Assembly (NCBI RefSeq): GCF_001665395.1
Contig: NZ_LZSG01000044.1
Coordinates: 248,001-312,000, forward strand
DNA: 64,000 bases
DNA from: Mycobacterium sp. 1164966.3
GTDB lineage: Bacteria; Actinomycetota; Actinomycetes; Mycobacteriales; Mycobacteriaceae
Reading direction: 5' to 3'
Of this stretch, positions 1 through 8,969 are shown in pieces. Every line of letters begins with the position of its first letter. Positions within the stretch are counted from its first letter, which is position 1. Below the pieces are notes generated by a model that was given only the letters and a program-made list of their open reading frames with translations, did no database searches and had not been told where the DNA came from. Both the position numbers and the translations under genes were made by a program.

Positions 1-1
1 G

Positions 2-127
2 GAAAACCGCGTTCCGCGGAGGCCGCCCAACAACGAGGATAAGACAGTCGAGCTAGCGGCCGATCGCATACAGGAACAGCGATCTCAAGTCGGCAAGCAC
101 GTGCTGTTTCACCCAGGGAGACAATGA
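2..127 (+). CDS. C-terminal fragment of an unidentified protein (5' end outside window)
   Basis: An open frame enters from the left edge and ends in a TGA at 125-127 that overlaps the ATG of the McrB-like gene (ATGA arrangement). Only about 41 residues are present; they are rich in charged residues and give no recognisable motif. The 4-bp overlap implies translational coupling, so this is probably the first or a middle gene of the same restriction operon. In type IV or modified McrBC loci an extra upstream partner is common, but nothing here identifies it. The alternative, a chance open frame, cannot be excluded at this length. Confidence 0.4.
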   Translation, partial: ENRVPRRPPNNEDKTVELAADRIQEQRSQVGKHVLFHPGRQ

Positions 128-1872
128 CAGTGGTAAATGCGTCGCCAACGATGAAAAGGCCAAATGCGCCGCAAGTCGAGAAGGTCGCCGCTCAGATCCT
201 TAACGATTGTCTCATTGCTGATGGTTCTCTGCTAACTCCCGACAAGCAGATCTGGACCAGCTCCCGCCTCGCTGAACTGCACACGAACTATGTCGCCGCA
301 CCCGACGTTTCGGCCAAGTCCTTCGCCGAGAAGCTCGCAATTCAACTGGCACCTTGCAGCCCGTCCGCCAGGCAGCTCTTCGCCGAGATCTACATCCTCA
401 ACATCCTGCCGGTCTCGAACTTCACCACGCCCTACAAGCGCAAGGTCATCGAAGAGGTGCTGGAACCCTTAGAGCCGCCAGTTGCGTTAACTCCGGATGT
501 TCTTGCGGCCTTCAACGAGGGCGTTTTCAACGGCGGGCCGGCCTGGAACAATCGCCGCTGGGCGCAGCTGTCGTTCCTGGTGGAGTTCGCGGAGTATTTC
601 AAGAGCCAGGACCCAAGCATCCGCGCCCAGGCGAAGACAAGTCCCGAGGCGTTGCGGGACCTGGTCATGGACTCGCCCGGCCACCGCGAGCCAGCCCAGC
701 GCCAAGCACTTTTGTACCTCTTCCAACCGCGCTACTACCCGCCGATGGTGAGTCAACAGCATCGCACCGCCCTTCGCGCAGCCTTCGCTACAGACAATCT
801 TCCTGACGGCCCGACGAAGGACCTCGACGCCGACCTGCGCAACATCATCGACGCAATCGAAGCTCAAGCAGGCGGACCGGTCGACATATACGACGACATC
901 TGGCGACCGAAGTGGCTCCCCGATAAGGAGGATCCCCAGCCCCCTGGTGGCAAAGACGCTGGCGCCGGCGGCGGATCCATGGGCGGATCATCGGACACCC
1001 CGTACACCGTGGCCGACATCGTCGCCGAAGGGTGCTTCCACTCGAAGGAGCGTCTCCAAAAGATGCTCGATCACTGGCGAGAGAACCTAAACCTCGTGCT
1101 GCAAGGAGCCCCGGGAACAGGAAAGACGTGGTTGGCGCGGCGCCTGGCACAAGCCCTCATCGGGACCCAAGCACCGGGAGCTATCCGAGCGGTGCAATTC
1201 CACCCCAACACCTCCTACGAGGACTTCGTCCGCGGCTGGCGGCCCACATCCGGTGGCCAGCTCGACCTGACTGACGGCGCTCTGCTGCAGCACGCCGATC
1301 GAGCTCGGCAGAATCCCGACGTTCCGCACGTCCTGGTCATCGAGGAGATCAACCGCGGCAACCCCGCCCAAGCGTTCGGTGAGATGCTCACCCTCATCGA
1401 GAAAAGCAAGCGGAACCCGGACGATGCGCTGGCCCTTAGCTATCCGAAATCCATCGCAGAGCAGTACTACTTGCCGGACAACCTGTACCTGCTTGGGACG
1501 ATGAATATCGCCGACCGGTCACTGGCTCTGGTCGACCTCGCCCTGCGCCGGCGGTTCAGCTACGAAACGCTCGAACCGGCGTTCACCGATGCCTGGGCGG
1601 CTGATCTCGCCAAGAAGCTGCCCAATGATCCGGGACTGGTGGAGACGATCCGCAGCCGTATTCATGACCTGAATACAACGATCGCGGAAGACCGCATGCT
1701 GGGACCTAATTTTGTGATCGGACAGAGCTTTCTGACTCCACTTCAGGCGCAGTCCGATGGAAAGGATTGGTACTTCGGCGTCATCGATACACAGATCGGC
1801 CCGCAACTGCAGGAGTACTGGTTCGACGCCAGCGAGAAAGCCGAGGCCGCCATAGCGGCCCTCAAAGCCTGA
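124..1872 (+). CDS. McrB-like GTP-dependent AAA+ restriction subunit
   Basis: This is the motor subunit of an McrBC-type restriction system, which in the known family cleaves modified (methylated) DNA together with McrC. The AAA+ core occupies about residues 295-580: Walker A GAPGTGKT at 328-335, Walker B VLVIEEIN at 403-410, then MNIADRS at 460-466, corresponding to the McrB signature that gives GTP preference, and an arginine-rich sensor segment RRRF at 476-479. Residues 1-290 are an N-terminal region that I do not recognise as a known modified-base reader; a Gly/Ser-rich linker lies at about 275-292. The ATG at 124 has an upstream AGGGAGA. The McrC partner begins 14 bp downstream. Function is confident; DNA specificity is unknown because the N-terminal domain is divergent. 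Confidence 0.9.
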   Translation: MTVVNASPTMKRPNAPQVEKVAAQILNDCLIADGSLLTPDKQIWTSSRLAELHTNYVAAPDVSAKSFAEKLAIQLAPCSPSARQLFAEIYILNILPVSNFTTPYKRKVIEEVLEPLEPPVALTPDVLAAFNEGVFNGGPAWNNRRWAQLSFLVEFAEYFKSQDPSIRAQAKTSPEALRDLVMDSPGHREPAQRQALLYLFQPRYYPPMVSQQHRTALRAAFATDNLPDGPTKDLDADLRNIIDAIEAQAGGPVDIYDDIWRPKWLPDKEDPQPPGGKDAGAGGGSMGGSSDTPYTVADIVAEGCFHSKERLQKMLDHWRENLNLVLQGAPGTGKTWLARRLAQALIGTQAPGAIRAVQFHPNTSYEDFVRGWRPTSGGQLDLTDGALLQHADRARQNPDVPHVLVIEEINRGNPAQAFGEMLTLIEKSKRNPDDALALSYPKSIAEQYYLPDNLYLLGTMNIADRSLALVDLALRRRFSYETLEPAFTDAWAADLAKKLPNDPGLVETIRSRIHDLNTTIAEDRMLGPNFVIGQSFLTPLQAQSDGKDWYFGVIDTQIGPQLQEYWFDASEKAEAAIAALKA

Positions 1873-1886
1873 GCTTCGGGAGCACA

Positions 1887-3008
1887 GTGATCATCCTCGG
1901 GGAGGGAAAAACCAGCATCCCGGTGCGCAGCATGTGGTTCCTGCTCATCTATGCCTCAGAACTACTCGCCGAAATGCGGGCACCTGAACGAAACAAGATC
2001 CTTGCGGGCGAACGGGATGAGGACCTCCTAGACGCCATCGCAGAAGTGCTGGTTGTTGAGGTCGAGCAACGCCTCCGGCGCCAACTGACCCTGCACTACC
2101 GGACCCGCCATGCTGATCTCCACCGGGTGCGGGGACGTATTGACCACCTGAGATCCGTTACCCGTCGGCTTTCCGACCAGGGCCGGATCGCCTGCCGATT
2201 CGAGGAACTCAGCGTCGATTCCCCCCGAAACCGATTCATCGCCCATACCCTGATCTACGCGGCGCAGGCCATCAAGAGAGCCGAACTCGCACAACGCTGC
2301 CGCGCCGCCGCCTTCCGAATGCACCGACTCGGCGTCGGCGCTGTCGAACCCTCGCGCAGCGAGTTGTCCCGCGATCGCCTCGCCCATCACGACGCCGGCG
2401 ACCGCCGCATGCTTGACGCCGCGCATCTGCTGCGTGACATGGCCATCCCGTACCACGAGCAAGGCCTGGCAGACCTCCCGGCCCTCCTCAACGAGCCTGG
2501 CAAGCATCGCAAGCTGTTCGAGGCCGCGGTACGTGGATTCTTCTGGCACACACTGTCCGCACAAGGCTGGACCATCGGATCTCGCAAGCTGCACTGGAAG
2601 TCCGAAATGGGCCCGACTCCGACGTTCCTGCCCGTCATGAAAACTGATGTCACACTAGATAACCCCGCGATGAAGAGGCGGATCGTTATCGAAACGAAGT
2701 TCACCGATGCGCTGGTCGACCGAGATGGGAAGACCACAGTGGCCAGCGGATATCTCTACCAGCTCTACGCCTACCTTGCCTCACAGAGCGGTAATGGGAA
2801 TGCTGTCGCTGACGCCGCTGAGGGGGTGCTGCTCTTCGTCAAGACCTCCGGCCGCCAGGAGTTCACCGCAGAGACCAAGATCCAGGGACACACCCTGCGA
2901 TTCATGTCAGTCGACCTCTCGGCCAAGCCCGCCGACATTCGCAACCGATGGATGCAGTGCATGACAACCCAGGGCGCCTTACAGGCGGGCAGTGATTTCG
3001 ATCAGTGA
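1887..3008 (+). CDS. McrC-like nuclease subunit of the McrBC system
   Basis: This is the endonuclease partner of the McrB-like protein just upstream. I chose the GTG at 1887 because CTTCGGGAG precedes it at ribosome-binding distance and the protein then begins at the usual McrC N-terminus (374 residues). The C-terminal half carries a PD-(D/E)xK type nuclease core: Asp254 in MKTDVTL followed by the IETKF strand with Glu269 and Lys271. The N-terminal half is the McrC barrel/stalk region that docks on the McrB ring in characterised systems. It belongs to the same transcription unit as McrB and converges on the recombinase gene at 3075, with 66 bp between stops. Confidence 0.88.
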   Translation: MIILGEGKTSIPVRSMWFLLIYASELLAEMRAPERNKILAGERDEDLLDAIAEVLVVEVEQRLRRQLTLHYRTRHADLHRVRGRIDHLRSVTRRLSDQGRIACRFEELSVDSPRNRFIAHTLIYAAQAIKRAELAQRCRAAAFRMHRLGVGAVEPSRSELSRDRLAHHDAGDRRMLDAAHLLRDMAIPYHEQGLADLPALLNEPGKHRKLFEAAVRGFFWHTLSAQGWTIGSRKLHWKSEMGPTPTFLPVMKTDVTLDNPAMKRRIVIETKFTDALVDRDGKTTVASGYLYQLYAYLASQSGNGNAVADAAEGVLLFVKTSGRQEFTAETKIQGHTLRFMSVDLSAKPADIRNRWMQCMTTQGALQAGSDFDQ

Positions 3009-3074
3009 GGGATCGACGGTGAATCGAACACGAAATCGAGGAACCCTCGATCGGACCTACGATCCTTTGCGGTT

Positions 3075-3638
3075 TCAGGCGGCGTCCTCGGCAAGATAGC
3101 GATACACGGTGGCGCGAGAGACGCTCAACATCTTCGCGATATCCGTGGCCGCGACGCCCTTCTCCTTGAGATGGCGGGCTTTGGCGGCCTGAGCGTCGTT
3201 GACCTTGCGTGGGCGCCCACCCTTGCGGCCGTTGGCGGCGGCGGCGGCCAACCCGGCGCGGGTGCGCTCGATCATGGTGTCGCGTTCGAGTTGGGCGAAT
3301 GCCGCCATGATGGTCAGCATCGCCTTGCCCATCGCGCCCTCGGTATGCAGGCCTTCGGTGATGCTGCGGAACCCGACCCCCCGTGAGATCAGGTCGTCGA
3401 CGACGGCGAGAACGTGCTGGGTGTTGCGTCCGAGTCGGTCGAGCTTCCAGACGGTGAGGACGTCGCCGTCGCGAAGGTGATCGAGGCAGGCATCGAGTTG
3501 TGGGCGGCTGGCGGTCGCGCCGCTGACACCGTGGTCGGTGAAGATGCGGGCGGCACCTGCTTTCTGCAAGGCGTCAAGTTGAAGTTGTGGGTCCTGCTCA
3601 GTGGTTGACACCCGCGCGTAGCCGATGGTGGCCATCAC
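3075..3638 (-). CDS. Serine recombinase (resolvase/invertase family)
   Basis: A 187-residue small serine recombinase. The N-terminal catalytic domain opens with GYARVSTTEQ, whose serine is the nucleophile, and contains the conserved VWKLDRLGR segment with active-site arginines. The long E helix follows, then GRKGGRPRK and a C-terminal helix-turn-helix (about 145-185; VAATDIAKMLSVSRATVYRYL). Length is typical of Tn3-type resolvases and Gin/Hin invertases. It is transcribed away from the five-gene operon and toward mcrC. Upstream of it lie three copies of a TGTCTCA-type motif, expected for recombination subsites. No transposase accompanies it, so it may be a leftover of a transposon or a resolution/inversion module of the island. 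Confidence 0.92.
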   Translation of the reverse strand: MMATIGYARVSTTEQDPQLQLDALQKAGAARIFTDHGVSGATASRPQLDACLDHLRDGDVLTVWKLDRLGRNTQHVLAVVDDLISRGVGFRSITEGLHTEGAMGKAMLTIMAAFAQLERDTMIERTRAGLAAAAANGRKGGRPRKVNDAQAAKARHLKEKGVAATDIAKMLSVSRATVYRYLAEDAA

Positions 3639-3644
3639 GTCTCC

Positions 3645-3696
3645 TGTCTCACAAACTCGTGTCTGACTGGGTTATGAGAATAGCAGTTTTGAGACA
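3645..3696. repeat. Probable serine-recombinase site (TGTCTCA-type inverted motifs)
   Basis: Directly upstream of the recombinase start there are three related motifs: TGTCTCACAA at 3645-3654 on the plus strand, TTATGAGA at 3672-3679, and TTTTGAGACA at 3687-3696. The first and third are inverted copies matching in 9 of 10 bases, and the middle one is a 7-of-8 inverted match to TCTCACAA. Small serine recombinases bind paired inverted 12-bp half-sites next to their own gene, so this fits a res or operator site. Boundaries are estimated by eye. Confidence 0.5.
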
Positions 3697-4012
3697 GGTT
3701 TTCTAGACAGTCAATGATCACCGTCAGTGCAGGTAGCTCAGACTCGGTGGCGGGTACGTCTCAGTCGCAAGAACCCATCGTTTTCGAGACGGCTCGATGG
3801 CGCGAGTGAACCAAGCCGACAGCTCGAACGGTTGGACCGCGGAAAGCACGTGACAATTCGTTGACCGGCGGCATTGCCGCCGACCGACACCTGCGGACGT
3901 GACCAACACACTTCTACGACATCCCGACGACCTCGGTGAGTTTGTCAGTGCTGACCACTACCCTCTTCACGAGTCAGGCGAGAGCGCAAACAGTCAGTAG
4001 GGTCTTCATTTC
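3697..4012. other. Intergenic region between recombinase and five-gene operon
   Basis: About 316 bases with no convincing gene. It must contain the promoter of the five-gene operon starting at 4013. A small hairpin is visible at 3867-3881 (GGCGGC, 3-base loop, GCCGCC). Composition is visibly more AT-rich than the core chromosome, as in the genes that follow. I cannot place -35 and -10 boxes with confidence. Confidence 0.4.
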
Positions 4013-5914
4013 GTGGCACGTCCTTATCGTTCGGAAATGGCCGAACTCCGGCACACACTTGATTGGGTCTCTGACACCGACGTGACCAAATTATTGATGG
4101 CTATCTCGCGCGGTTGGTCCTCACCGCTGGTGGCGGTGGGGTCAGGAGGCTCGTTCTCTGCGGCGAGTCATCTAGCGCGTCTGCACCGTACTTTTTTTCG
4201 ACAAGTCGCGGCGGCTGCGACCCCGTACCGCCTTGCTTCAGAGCCAATTGCGAATAACGCAACTCATTGGATCTTCAGCGCCGGCGGTTCCAACGTCGAC
4301 GTCATCGCCGCCGTGCGTGCCTGTCAGCTCGGCGAACCTGACGCTGTGAACGTCTTGACGATGCAAGAGCGGAGCCGAGTCGCAACCCTTTGTCGCGAGA
4401 ACCCATTCTTGACCCTGCACGTGCTCGCAACTCCAACAAAGAAGGACGGTTTCCTAGCAACAAATTCGCTGCTCGCCTTCTGCGCGTTGATGTCTCGCTG
4501 CTATTTGAATGCCGCAGGGCGACACAACGAGTGGTATGGGGTAGCTGCATCGCTTAGCCCCTTGGCCGACCCGACCTCTAGTCGTGTTGCGACATGGCTA
4601 GAGGAGTACGAGAGAGTTCGGTTGGTCGATCACTTGGTCGTTCTGCACGGCGGTGAGACAACCCTTGGCGGCATTGATCTTGAGTCAAAGTTCGTCGAGG
4701 CAGGCATCAAGGACGTTCAACTGGCCGACTATCGGCATTTCGCCCATGGACGCCATCACTGGCTCGCAAAAAACGGCGATAGTACTGGACTCCTGGTGTT
4801 CATTTCCGATTCGGACCGTAAGCTCGCGGATCAAACCTTGCGTGTGATTCCGAAGGGAATCCCCTGCTCACGCATTGACGTTGAAGGCCGGGGAGAGCGC
4901 GCCGAATTGGGGTCTCTCCTCGCGACGTTCCACCTGACGGCGCAGGCCGGCTTTTCCAGAGGGATCGACCCAGGACAACCGGGTGTTCCTGACTTCGGCA
5001 GAAAGCTCTACGGGTTGCGCATCCCTGAGCCTGTCGTCCCCAGCACTGGTGCTTGGGCCATCCGGCGAAAGATAAACGCGCAGGGTCCAGACGCTCCACC
5101 CGAGGCCGATTTTTGGCGGACGAACCTGGAGCGTATGCAAGAGCGCCTTACATCGACCAGGCTCGCCGGCGTTGTCCTCGACTATGACGGAACAGTGGTC
5201 GACACAGCAAGGCGCTTCGAGAATCCTGTGCCAGAGATCGGTGCTGAATTGCGTAGGCTCGCAGACGGAGGGGTGCGCATCGGAATCGCAACTGGCAGGG
5301 GCAAGTCGGCCGGCGACAGCCTACGCGCGGTGTTGCCGACATCTCTTTGGCCGCAGGTTCTCGTCGGCTACTACAACGGCGCCGAGATCATTGGTTTAGA
5401 TTCGACGGATGGGCCTGATCGTGGCCGCACTCCAACTGCCGCGATTGCTAACGTAAATAACGCAATTCAAGCCAGACTCGCGACCATGCCGCGTATGCAG
5501 GTGGATCTCCGTCCAAGCCAACTGACACTCACCCCAAGATCCGCGGCCGACGAAGATGCATTGTGGACGGATGTACGCGAGCTCATCGACGAACTTCAGA
5601 TTGGCGGCGTGCGACTAATGCGCTCTAGCCATTCAATCGATGTCGTTGACCGCTCTGCGTCCAAACTGAACGTAGTCAGCAACGTAGCGAACCCGGATTA
5701 TGTGCTCCGTATTGGAGACCGCGGGCGCTGGCCTGGCAATGATTTCGAAATGCTCGCTCACCCGCTCGGGCTAAGCGTCGACCAAGTCAGCGGTCATCCA
5801 GATCATTGCTGGAACATCGCTCCGCCGGGCTTGCGGGGCATGCGGGCCACGCTGCATTACCTACGCGCGATCACGTTGAACGGGGACCCACTCATTCGGC
5901 TGAGTCTTACGTGA
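4013..5914 (+). CDS. SIS-domain / HAD-phosphatase fusion protein
   Basis: The 633-residue protein joins two enzyme folds. Residues 1-335 form a double SIS (sugar isomerase) region: a GSGGSFSAA phosphosugar loop at 43-51, SAGGSN at 89-94, and a second half with LHGGETTLGG and an HGRHHW segment near 246-250, as in GlmS-type isomerases. Residues 385-620 are a HAD phosphatase with all four motifs: DYDGT at 390-394, Thr427 in ATGRG, Lys551, and GD 568-569 with ND 576-577. The HAD half resembles sugar-phosphate phosphatases with a type II cap. GTG at 4013 is the start; an ATG at 4037 is possible. The next gene overlaps by 4 bp. Expected substrates are phosphosugars; the actual one is unknown. Confidence 0.85.
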   Translation: MARPYRSEMAELRHTLDWVSDTDVTKLLMAISRGWSSPLVAVGSGGSFSAASHLARLHRTFFRQVAAAATPYRLASEPIANNATHWIFSAGGSNVDVIAAVRACQLGEPDAVNVLTMQERSRVATLCRENPFLTLHVLATPTKKDGFLATNSLLAFCALMSRCYLNAAGRHNEWYGVAASLSPLADPTSSRVATWLEEYERVRLVDHLVVLHGGETTLGGIDLESKFVEAGIKDVQLADYRHFAHGRHHWLAKNGDSTGLLVFISDSDRKLADQTLRVIPKGIPCSRIDVEGRGERAELGSLLATFHLTAQAGFSRGIDPGQPGVPDFGRKLYGLRIPEPVVPSTGAWAIRRKINAQGPDAPPEADFWRTNLERMQERLTSTRLAGVVLDYDGTVVDTARRFENPVPEIGAELRRLADGGVRIGIATGRGKSAGDSLRAVLPTSLWPQVLVGYYNGAEIIGLDSTDGPDRGRTPTAAIANVNNAIQARLATMPRMQVDLRPSQLTLTPRSAADEDALWTDVRELIDELQIGGVRLMRSSHSIDVVDRSASKLNVVSNVANPDYVLRIGDRGRWPGNDFEMLAHPLGLSVDQVSGHPDHCWNIAPPGLRGMRATLHYLRAITLNGDPLIRLSLT

Positions 5915-7056
5915 ACACTCAACTTGCTCTCCGCATATTGGGGAGAATCATGGACTGGGACGACGATCGCGCGTATGACGAGTTTCGCCGCCTGCGTTTG
6001 ATGGCATCGCTAAAGTACGACGGCTATAGAGATTTCGAGGCTGGTGTCAGGTTTATCGAAAGCCTGGCCGCGTGGCTTCAACAGTTCAAGCCGAACGAAC
6101 GCAGCACAGCGTATGAGTTCGTAACCGACCGATTGGTGTACATCGGTCCAGGCGAGATGGAGAAGTTGGTTGCCCAGTTTTATACGAACTGGGTCCGGCC
6201 CGAGCTTGTCCGCGCTGTTGCCGAAGAACTCCAAATTCGCCCATACCTCGTCAATGCTGACGCCGACGCGCTAGACCGGATTGCGCACTTGCGGCGCCGC
6301 ACGCTGTTTCTGGGCCTTAGTGACGGAGCCCGGGTGGACTACCTTCGTCATCAGAACGTCGGCTTGATCTCCAACGAGCAAGTAGTGGGTTCGGCCCAGT
6401 TGGATAGCGAAAAATGGCAGGACCTCCTTGGCAGTCTACGGAAAGACACCGACGATCCCGATGCCAGATTTGTAGCGGTCTATTTGGTCGACGACTTCGT
6501 CGCCACCGGCACCACCTTCTTCCGGATTGATTCTGATACCGGTGCCCCAAAGGGCAAGCTGGTGAAGTTCGCAAAATCTGTCAGGAAGGCGGTCTCGGAC
6601 CTCGAGCGCCAGATCTTCGAAGAAGACTACAGAGTGAACGTCCACCACTACGCCGGCACAGCTGCAGCTATCTCCGGTCTCGGTGCACGCATTCAAGACT
6701 CCGCGGCACTGCTCACGGAGCTGGGGATCAGCTCTCTGCCTAGGCTGACGTATGGCATCAAGCTCCCCGAGTCACTTCCCATGAGTGCCAGCAATCCTGA
6801 AGATCAGGACTTCCTAGAGCTGGCCAATCGGTACTACGACCCAGTACTGGAAACATCACATACAAAAGTAGGCGGAACTGACGACATGAAGCTCGGGTAC
6901 GGCGGTTGCGCGCTGCCGCTCGTCCTTGACCACAACACGCCAAATAATTCGTTGCCGCTCCTCTGGGCAGAGACAAATGGTGCCGACGGGGACGCGCCCG
7001 AGAATTCGGTTCCAGCGATGCGGCCACTATTTCGACGCCGACAGCGGCACACCTAG
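5911..7056 (+). CDS. Phosphoribosyltransferase-like protein (PRTase-CE-like)
   Basis: A 381-residue protein starting at the GTG that overlaps the previous TGA (GTGA). Residues 190-202 read VYLVDDFVATGTT, an intact PRPP-binding loop of type I phosphoribosyltransferases (two acidic residues followed by TGTT). A helical N-terminal region of about 125 residues precedes LFLGLSDGARVDY (132-144), and the C-terminal part ends with a conserved-looking LDHNTPNNSLPLLW block. It is larger than housekeeping purine or pyrimidine PRTases. From memory this combination matches a PRTase family linked to conflict systems. Biochemically it would be expected to bind PRPP and make or break an N-glycosidic bond, but no substrate can be read from the sequence. 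Confidence 0.75.
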   Translation: MNTQLALRILGRIMDWDDDRAYDEFRRLRLMASLKYDGYRDFEAGVRFIESLAAWLQQFKPNERSTAYEFVTDRLVYIGPGEMEKLVAQFYTNWVRPELVRAVAEELQIRPYLVNADADALDRIAHLRRRTLFLGLSDGARVDYLRHQNVGLISNEQVVGSAQLDSEKWQDLLGSLRKDTDDPDARFVAVYLVDDFVATGTTFFRIDSDTGAPKGKLVKFAKSVRKAVSDLERQIFEEDYRVNVHHYAGTAAAISGLGARIQDSAALLTELGISSLPRLTYGIKLPESLPMSASNPEDQDFLELANRYYDPVLETSHTKVGGTDDMKLGYGGCALPLVLDHNTPNNSLPLLWAETNGADGDAPENSVPAMRPLFRRRQRHT

Positions 7057-7064
7057 GGGGGGTT

Positions 7065-8969
7065 ATGGCGAACCCTTTTGAAAAGCGAGCAACCGAGTAC
7101 CTAGTTGATACAGAAGCCTTTCTCGCGGTCGTGACTCCAGAGCCTGTCATCACATTCTTCGAGCGTCATGCACGGAACGGATCACTCTACGACCGCCTCG
7201 CAATCGTTACTGGCACGCCAGGCAGCGGCAAGACGACTCTTGCGAGACTCTTCGAGTATTCGACGGTTCAGTCACTGGTACGTCATCGCGACGCAAGCAC
7301 CTACCGATCGCTTTCCGATGCGCTAACTAGATGTGCAGTGCTCACCGACCTCAAACCGCAAATTCTTGGAGCTCGCGTGCCTCTCGAGTCTGAGTATCGC
7401 GAGTTTTGGGAATTCCCTTACCCGGACGAGGTGCGGACGTCGCTCACCACAACGCTCGTTCAAGCCCGTGCAGTAATTCGGTGGCTGCGGCAGCTCGGCG
7501 ATGCAGGAACAGCTCTTGAGAAGGTCACGATCCAGGCACGCACCGGAGCCGAGGCCGCGCTGGAACAAATCGGCGGACGTCGAGGCGACCAAGTGCTCAC
7601 TCGAGCAAGAGATGTCGAGCGTGCAATTTATAAAATCGTCCGCGCATTAGTACCACCCAAGCTGGACACGCTCGCGGCTGCGATAGGAGATGCCTACCAC
7701 CCGTTCGATGTAATCGAACGGATTAATGTGCCGCTAGATCGCGAAACAGTCTCGCTCATACCACTCGCAATCTTTGATGACGCGCACTCACTCCATCCCG
7801 TCCAGTACGAGCGGATCGAACGGTGGCTCGCCCAGAGGGAGATGCGAGTTGGTAGGTGGATCTTAACGCGCCTCGACGCTCTCAAACCAGCGCACGTGTT
7901 GGGAAACGATTCTGACCCGGCCATGCAGAGAAACCGCGTAATCACAGATATCCGCATGCAGCCAACTGATCGTAAGCAGAGTCGACCTGCTTTTCGAAAG
8001 ATGGCCAAGGACATGTCCAGTCGTTACCTAGCGCAAATGGACACCTTCAATCGGCGGCGTCTCACCGATCTTGCAGACCTTCTTGCCACAGACAGGGTCA
8101 CCATCTCAGACGCAAAGCTGGCCGAACTCGAACATCGGGTTGACGTGATCCAGCGAAGAGTCGGTGCATCCGACGCCCGCAGAGCCGAGTTGGTGGCCAA
8201 GGTGGAGCAGTATTTGGACGCATCCAAGTCACATCTTAGTAGCCCTGAACTGGTTCTTGCGGCAACGGCGATTGTGCTCGAGCGGTACGGAAAACGAACG
8301 CCCCAACTCGCGCTAGATGTCTTTGTCGGGGATGAAATCGAGCCGAACAAGCCGATCACGGTTGACGCAAGTTTGATCGACGGGGCTCGAATACGCCTTC
8401 TTCATGATGCCAACGTGCCTTACTACGTCGGCTTCGACGCGCTATGCGATGCCAGTACCGAGAATGCTGAACAATTTCTCCAACTCGCTTCCCGTCTGGT
8501 TGCCCAAGCGGAGACCCAGCTAGTTCGAGGCAAACAACCTACGATCTCAATTGCTGACCAGCATCGGCTCATAACCAAGAAAGCTGTCGAGCTGATCGAC
8601 TCGTGGGACTTCCCCCATCACCGAGAAGTTAGGCGGCTGACGAATGCGATTGCCGCCGAATGTCTCGACCGAAGCCTCGAAGGTAACGCGTCGCTTGGGG
8701 GCGGTGCGAACGCTTGGGGTGTTCCGCAAGAGGACTTCGACGAACTACCGCGACAGCATGCCGACCTCGCCAGAGTGCTTCAGTATGCCGTTGCCTACAA
8801 CGCAGTCGTACTAAAACCGAAGCACTCCACCAAAGGACGAGAGTGGTGCCTAATCGAGCTCGGCGGACCCGTCACCGTTAGCACTGGGTTGACGCTCAAA
8901 CGCGGCGGCTTCCTCGAGCGCGAGGTCGATGACATGCTTCGAGCGGTGGGAGCCACGCGCAGTGCATGA
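7065..8969 (+). CDS. Large P-loop ATPase of the five-gene operon
   Basis: A 634-residue protein with Walker A GTPGSGKT at 50-57 and a Walker B-like LIPLAIFDDAH at 231-241. The remainder has a long helical stretch around 340-410 and a C-terminal region with winged-helix-like character that I cannot assign firmly. Overall layout resembles ORC/Cdc6 or STAND-type NTPases found in defence operons, where the ATPase acts as a switch or assembly platform. ATG at 7065 is preceded by a strong AGGGGGGG. It begins 8 bp after the PRTase-like gene and its stop lies inside the next gene. The ATPase assignment is firm, the subfamily is not. Confidence 0.75.
   Translation: MANPFEKRATEYLVDTEAFLAVVTPEPVITFFERHARNGSLYDRLAIVTGTPGSGKTTLARLFEYSTVQSLVRHRDASTYRSLSDALTRCAVLTDLKPQILGARVPLESEYREFWEFPYPDEVRTSLTTTLVQARAVIRWLRQLGDAGTALEKVTIQARTGAEAALEQIGGRRGDQVLTRARDVERAIYKIVRALVPPKLDTLAAAIGDAYHPFDVIERINVPLDRETVSLIPLAIFDDAHSLHPVQYERIERWLAQREMRVGRWILTRLDALKPAHVLGNDSDPAMQRNRVITDIRMQPTDRKQSRPAFRKMAKDMSSRYLAQMDTFNRRRLTDLADLLATDRVTISDAKLAELEHRVDVIQRRVGASDARRAELVAKVEQYLDASKSHLSSPELVLAATAIVLERYGKRTPQLALDVFVGDEIEPNKPITVDASLIDGARIRLLHDANVPYYVGFDALCDASTENAEQFLQLASRLVAQAETQLVRGKQPTISIADQHRLITKKAVELIDSWDFPHHREVRRLTNAIAAECLDRSLEGNASLGGGANAWGVPQEDFDELPRQHADLARVLQYAVAYNAVVLKPKHSTKGREWCLIELGGPVTVSTGLTLKRGGFLEREVDDMLRAVGATRSA

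Noticed and set aside
3021-3050. GAATCGAACACG..., resembling the ssrA T-arm GAATCGAACCCG, as a possible left attachment site
   Set aside because: Only about 10-12 bases agree and the flanking T-stem bases do not, so it is a chance resemblance and not a duplicated att core.
3724-3909. Small minus-strand gene in the recombinase-operon gap
   Set aside because: No ribosome-binding site, no protein-like features, and it lies in a region that must hold promoters.
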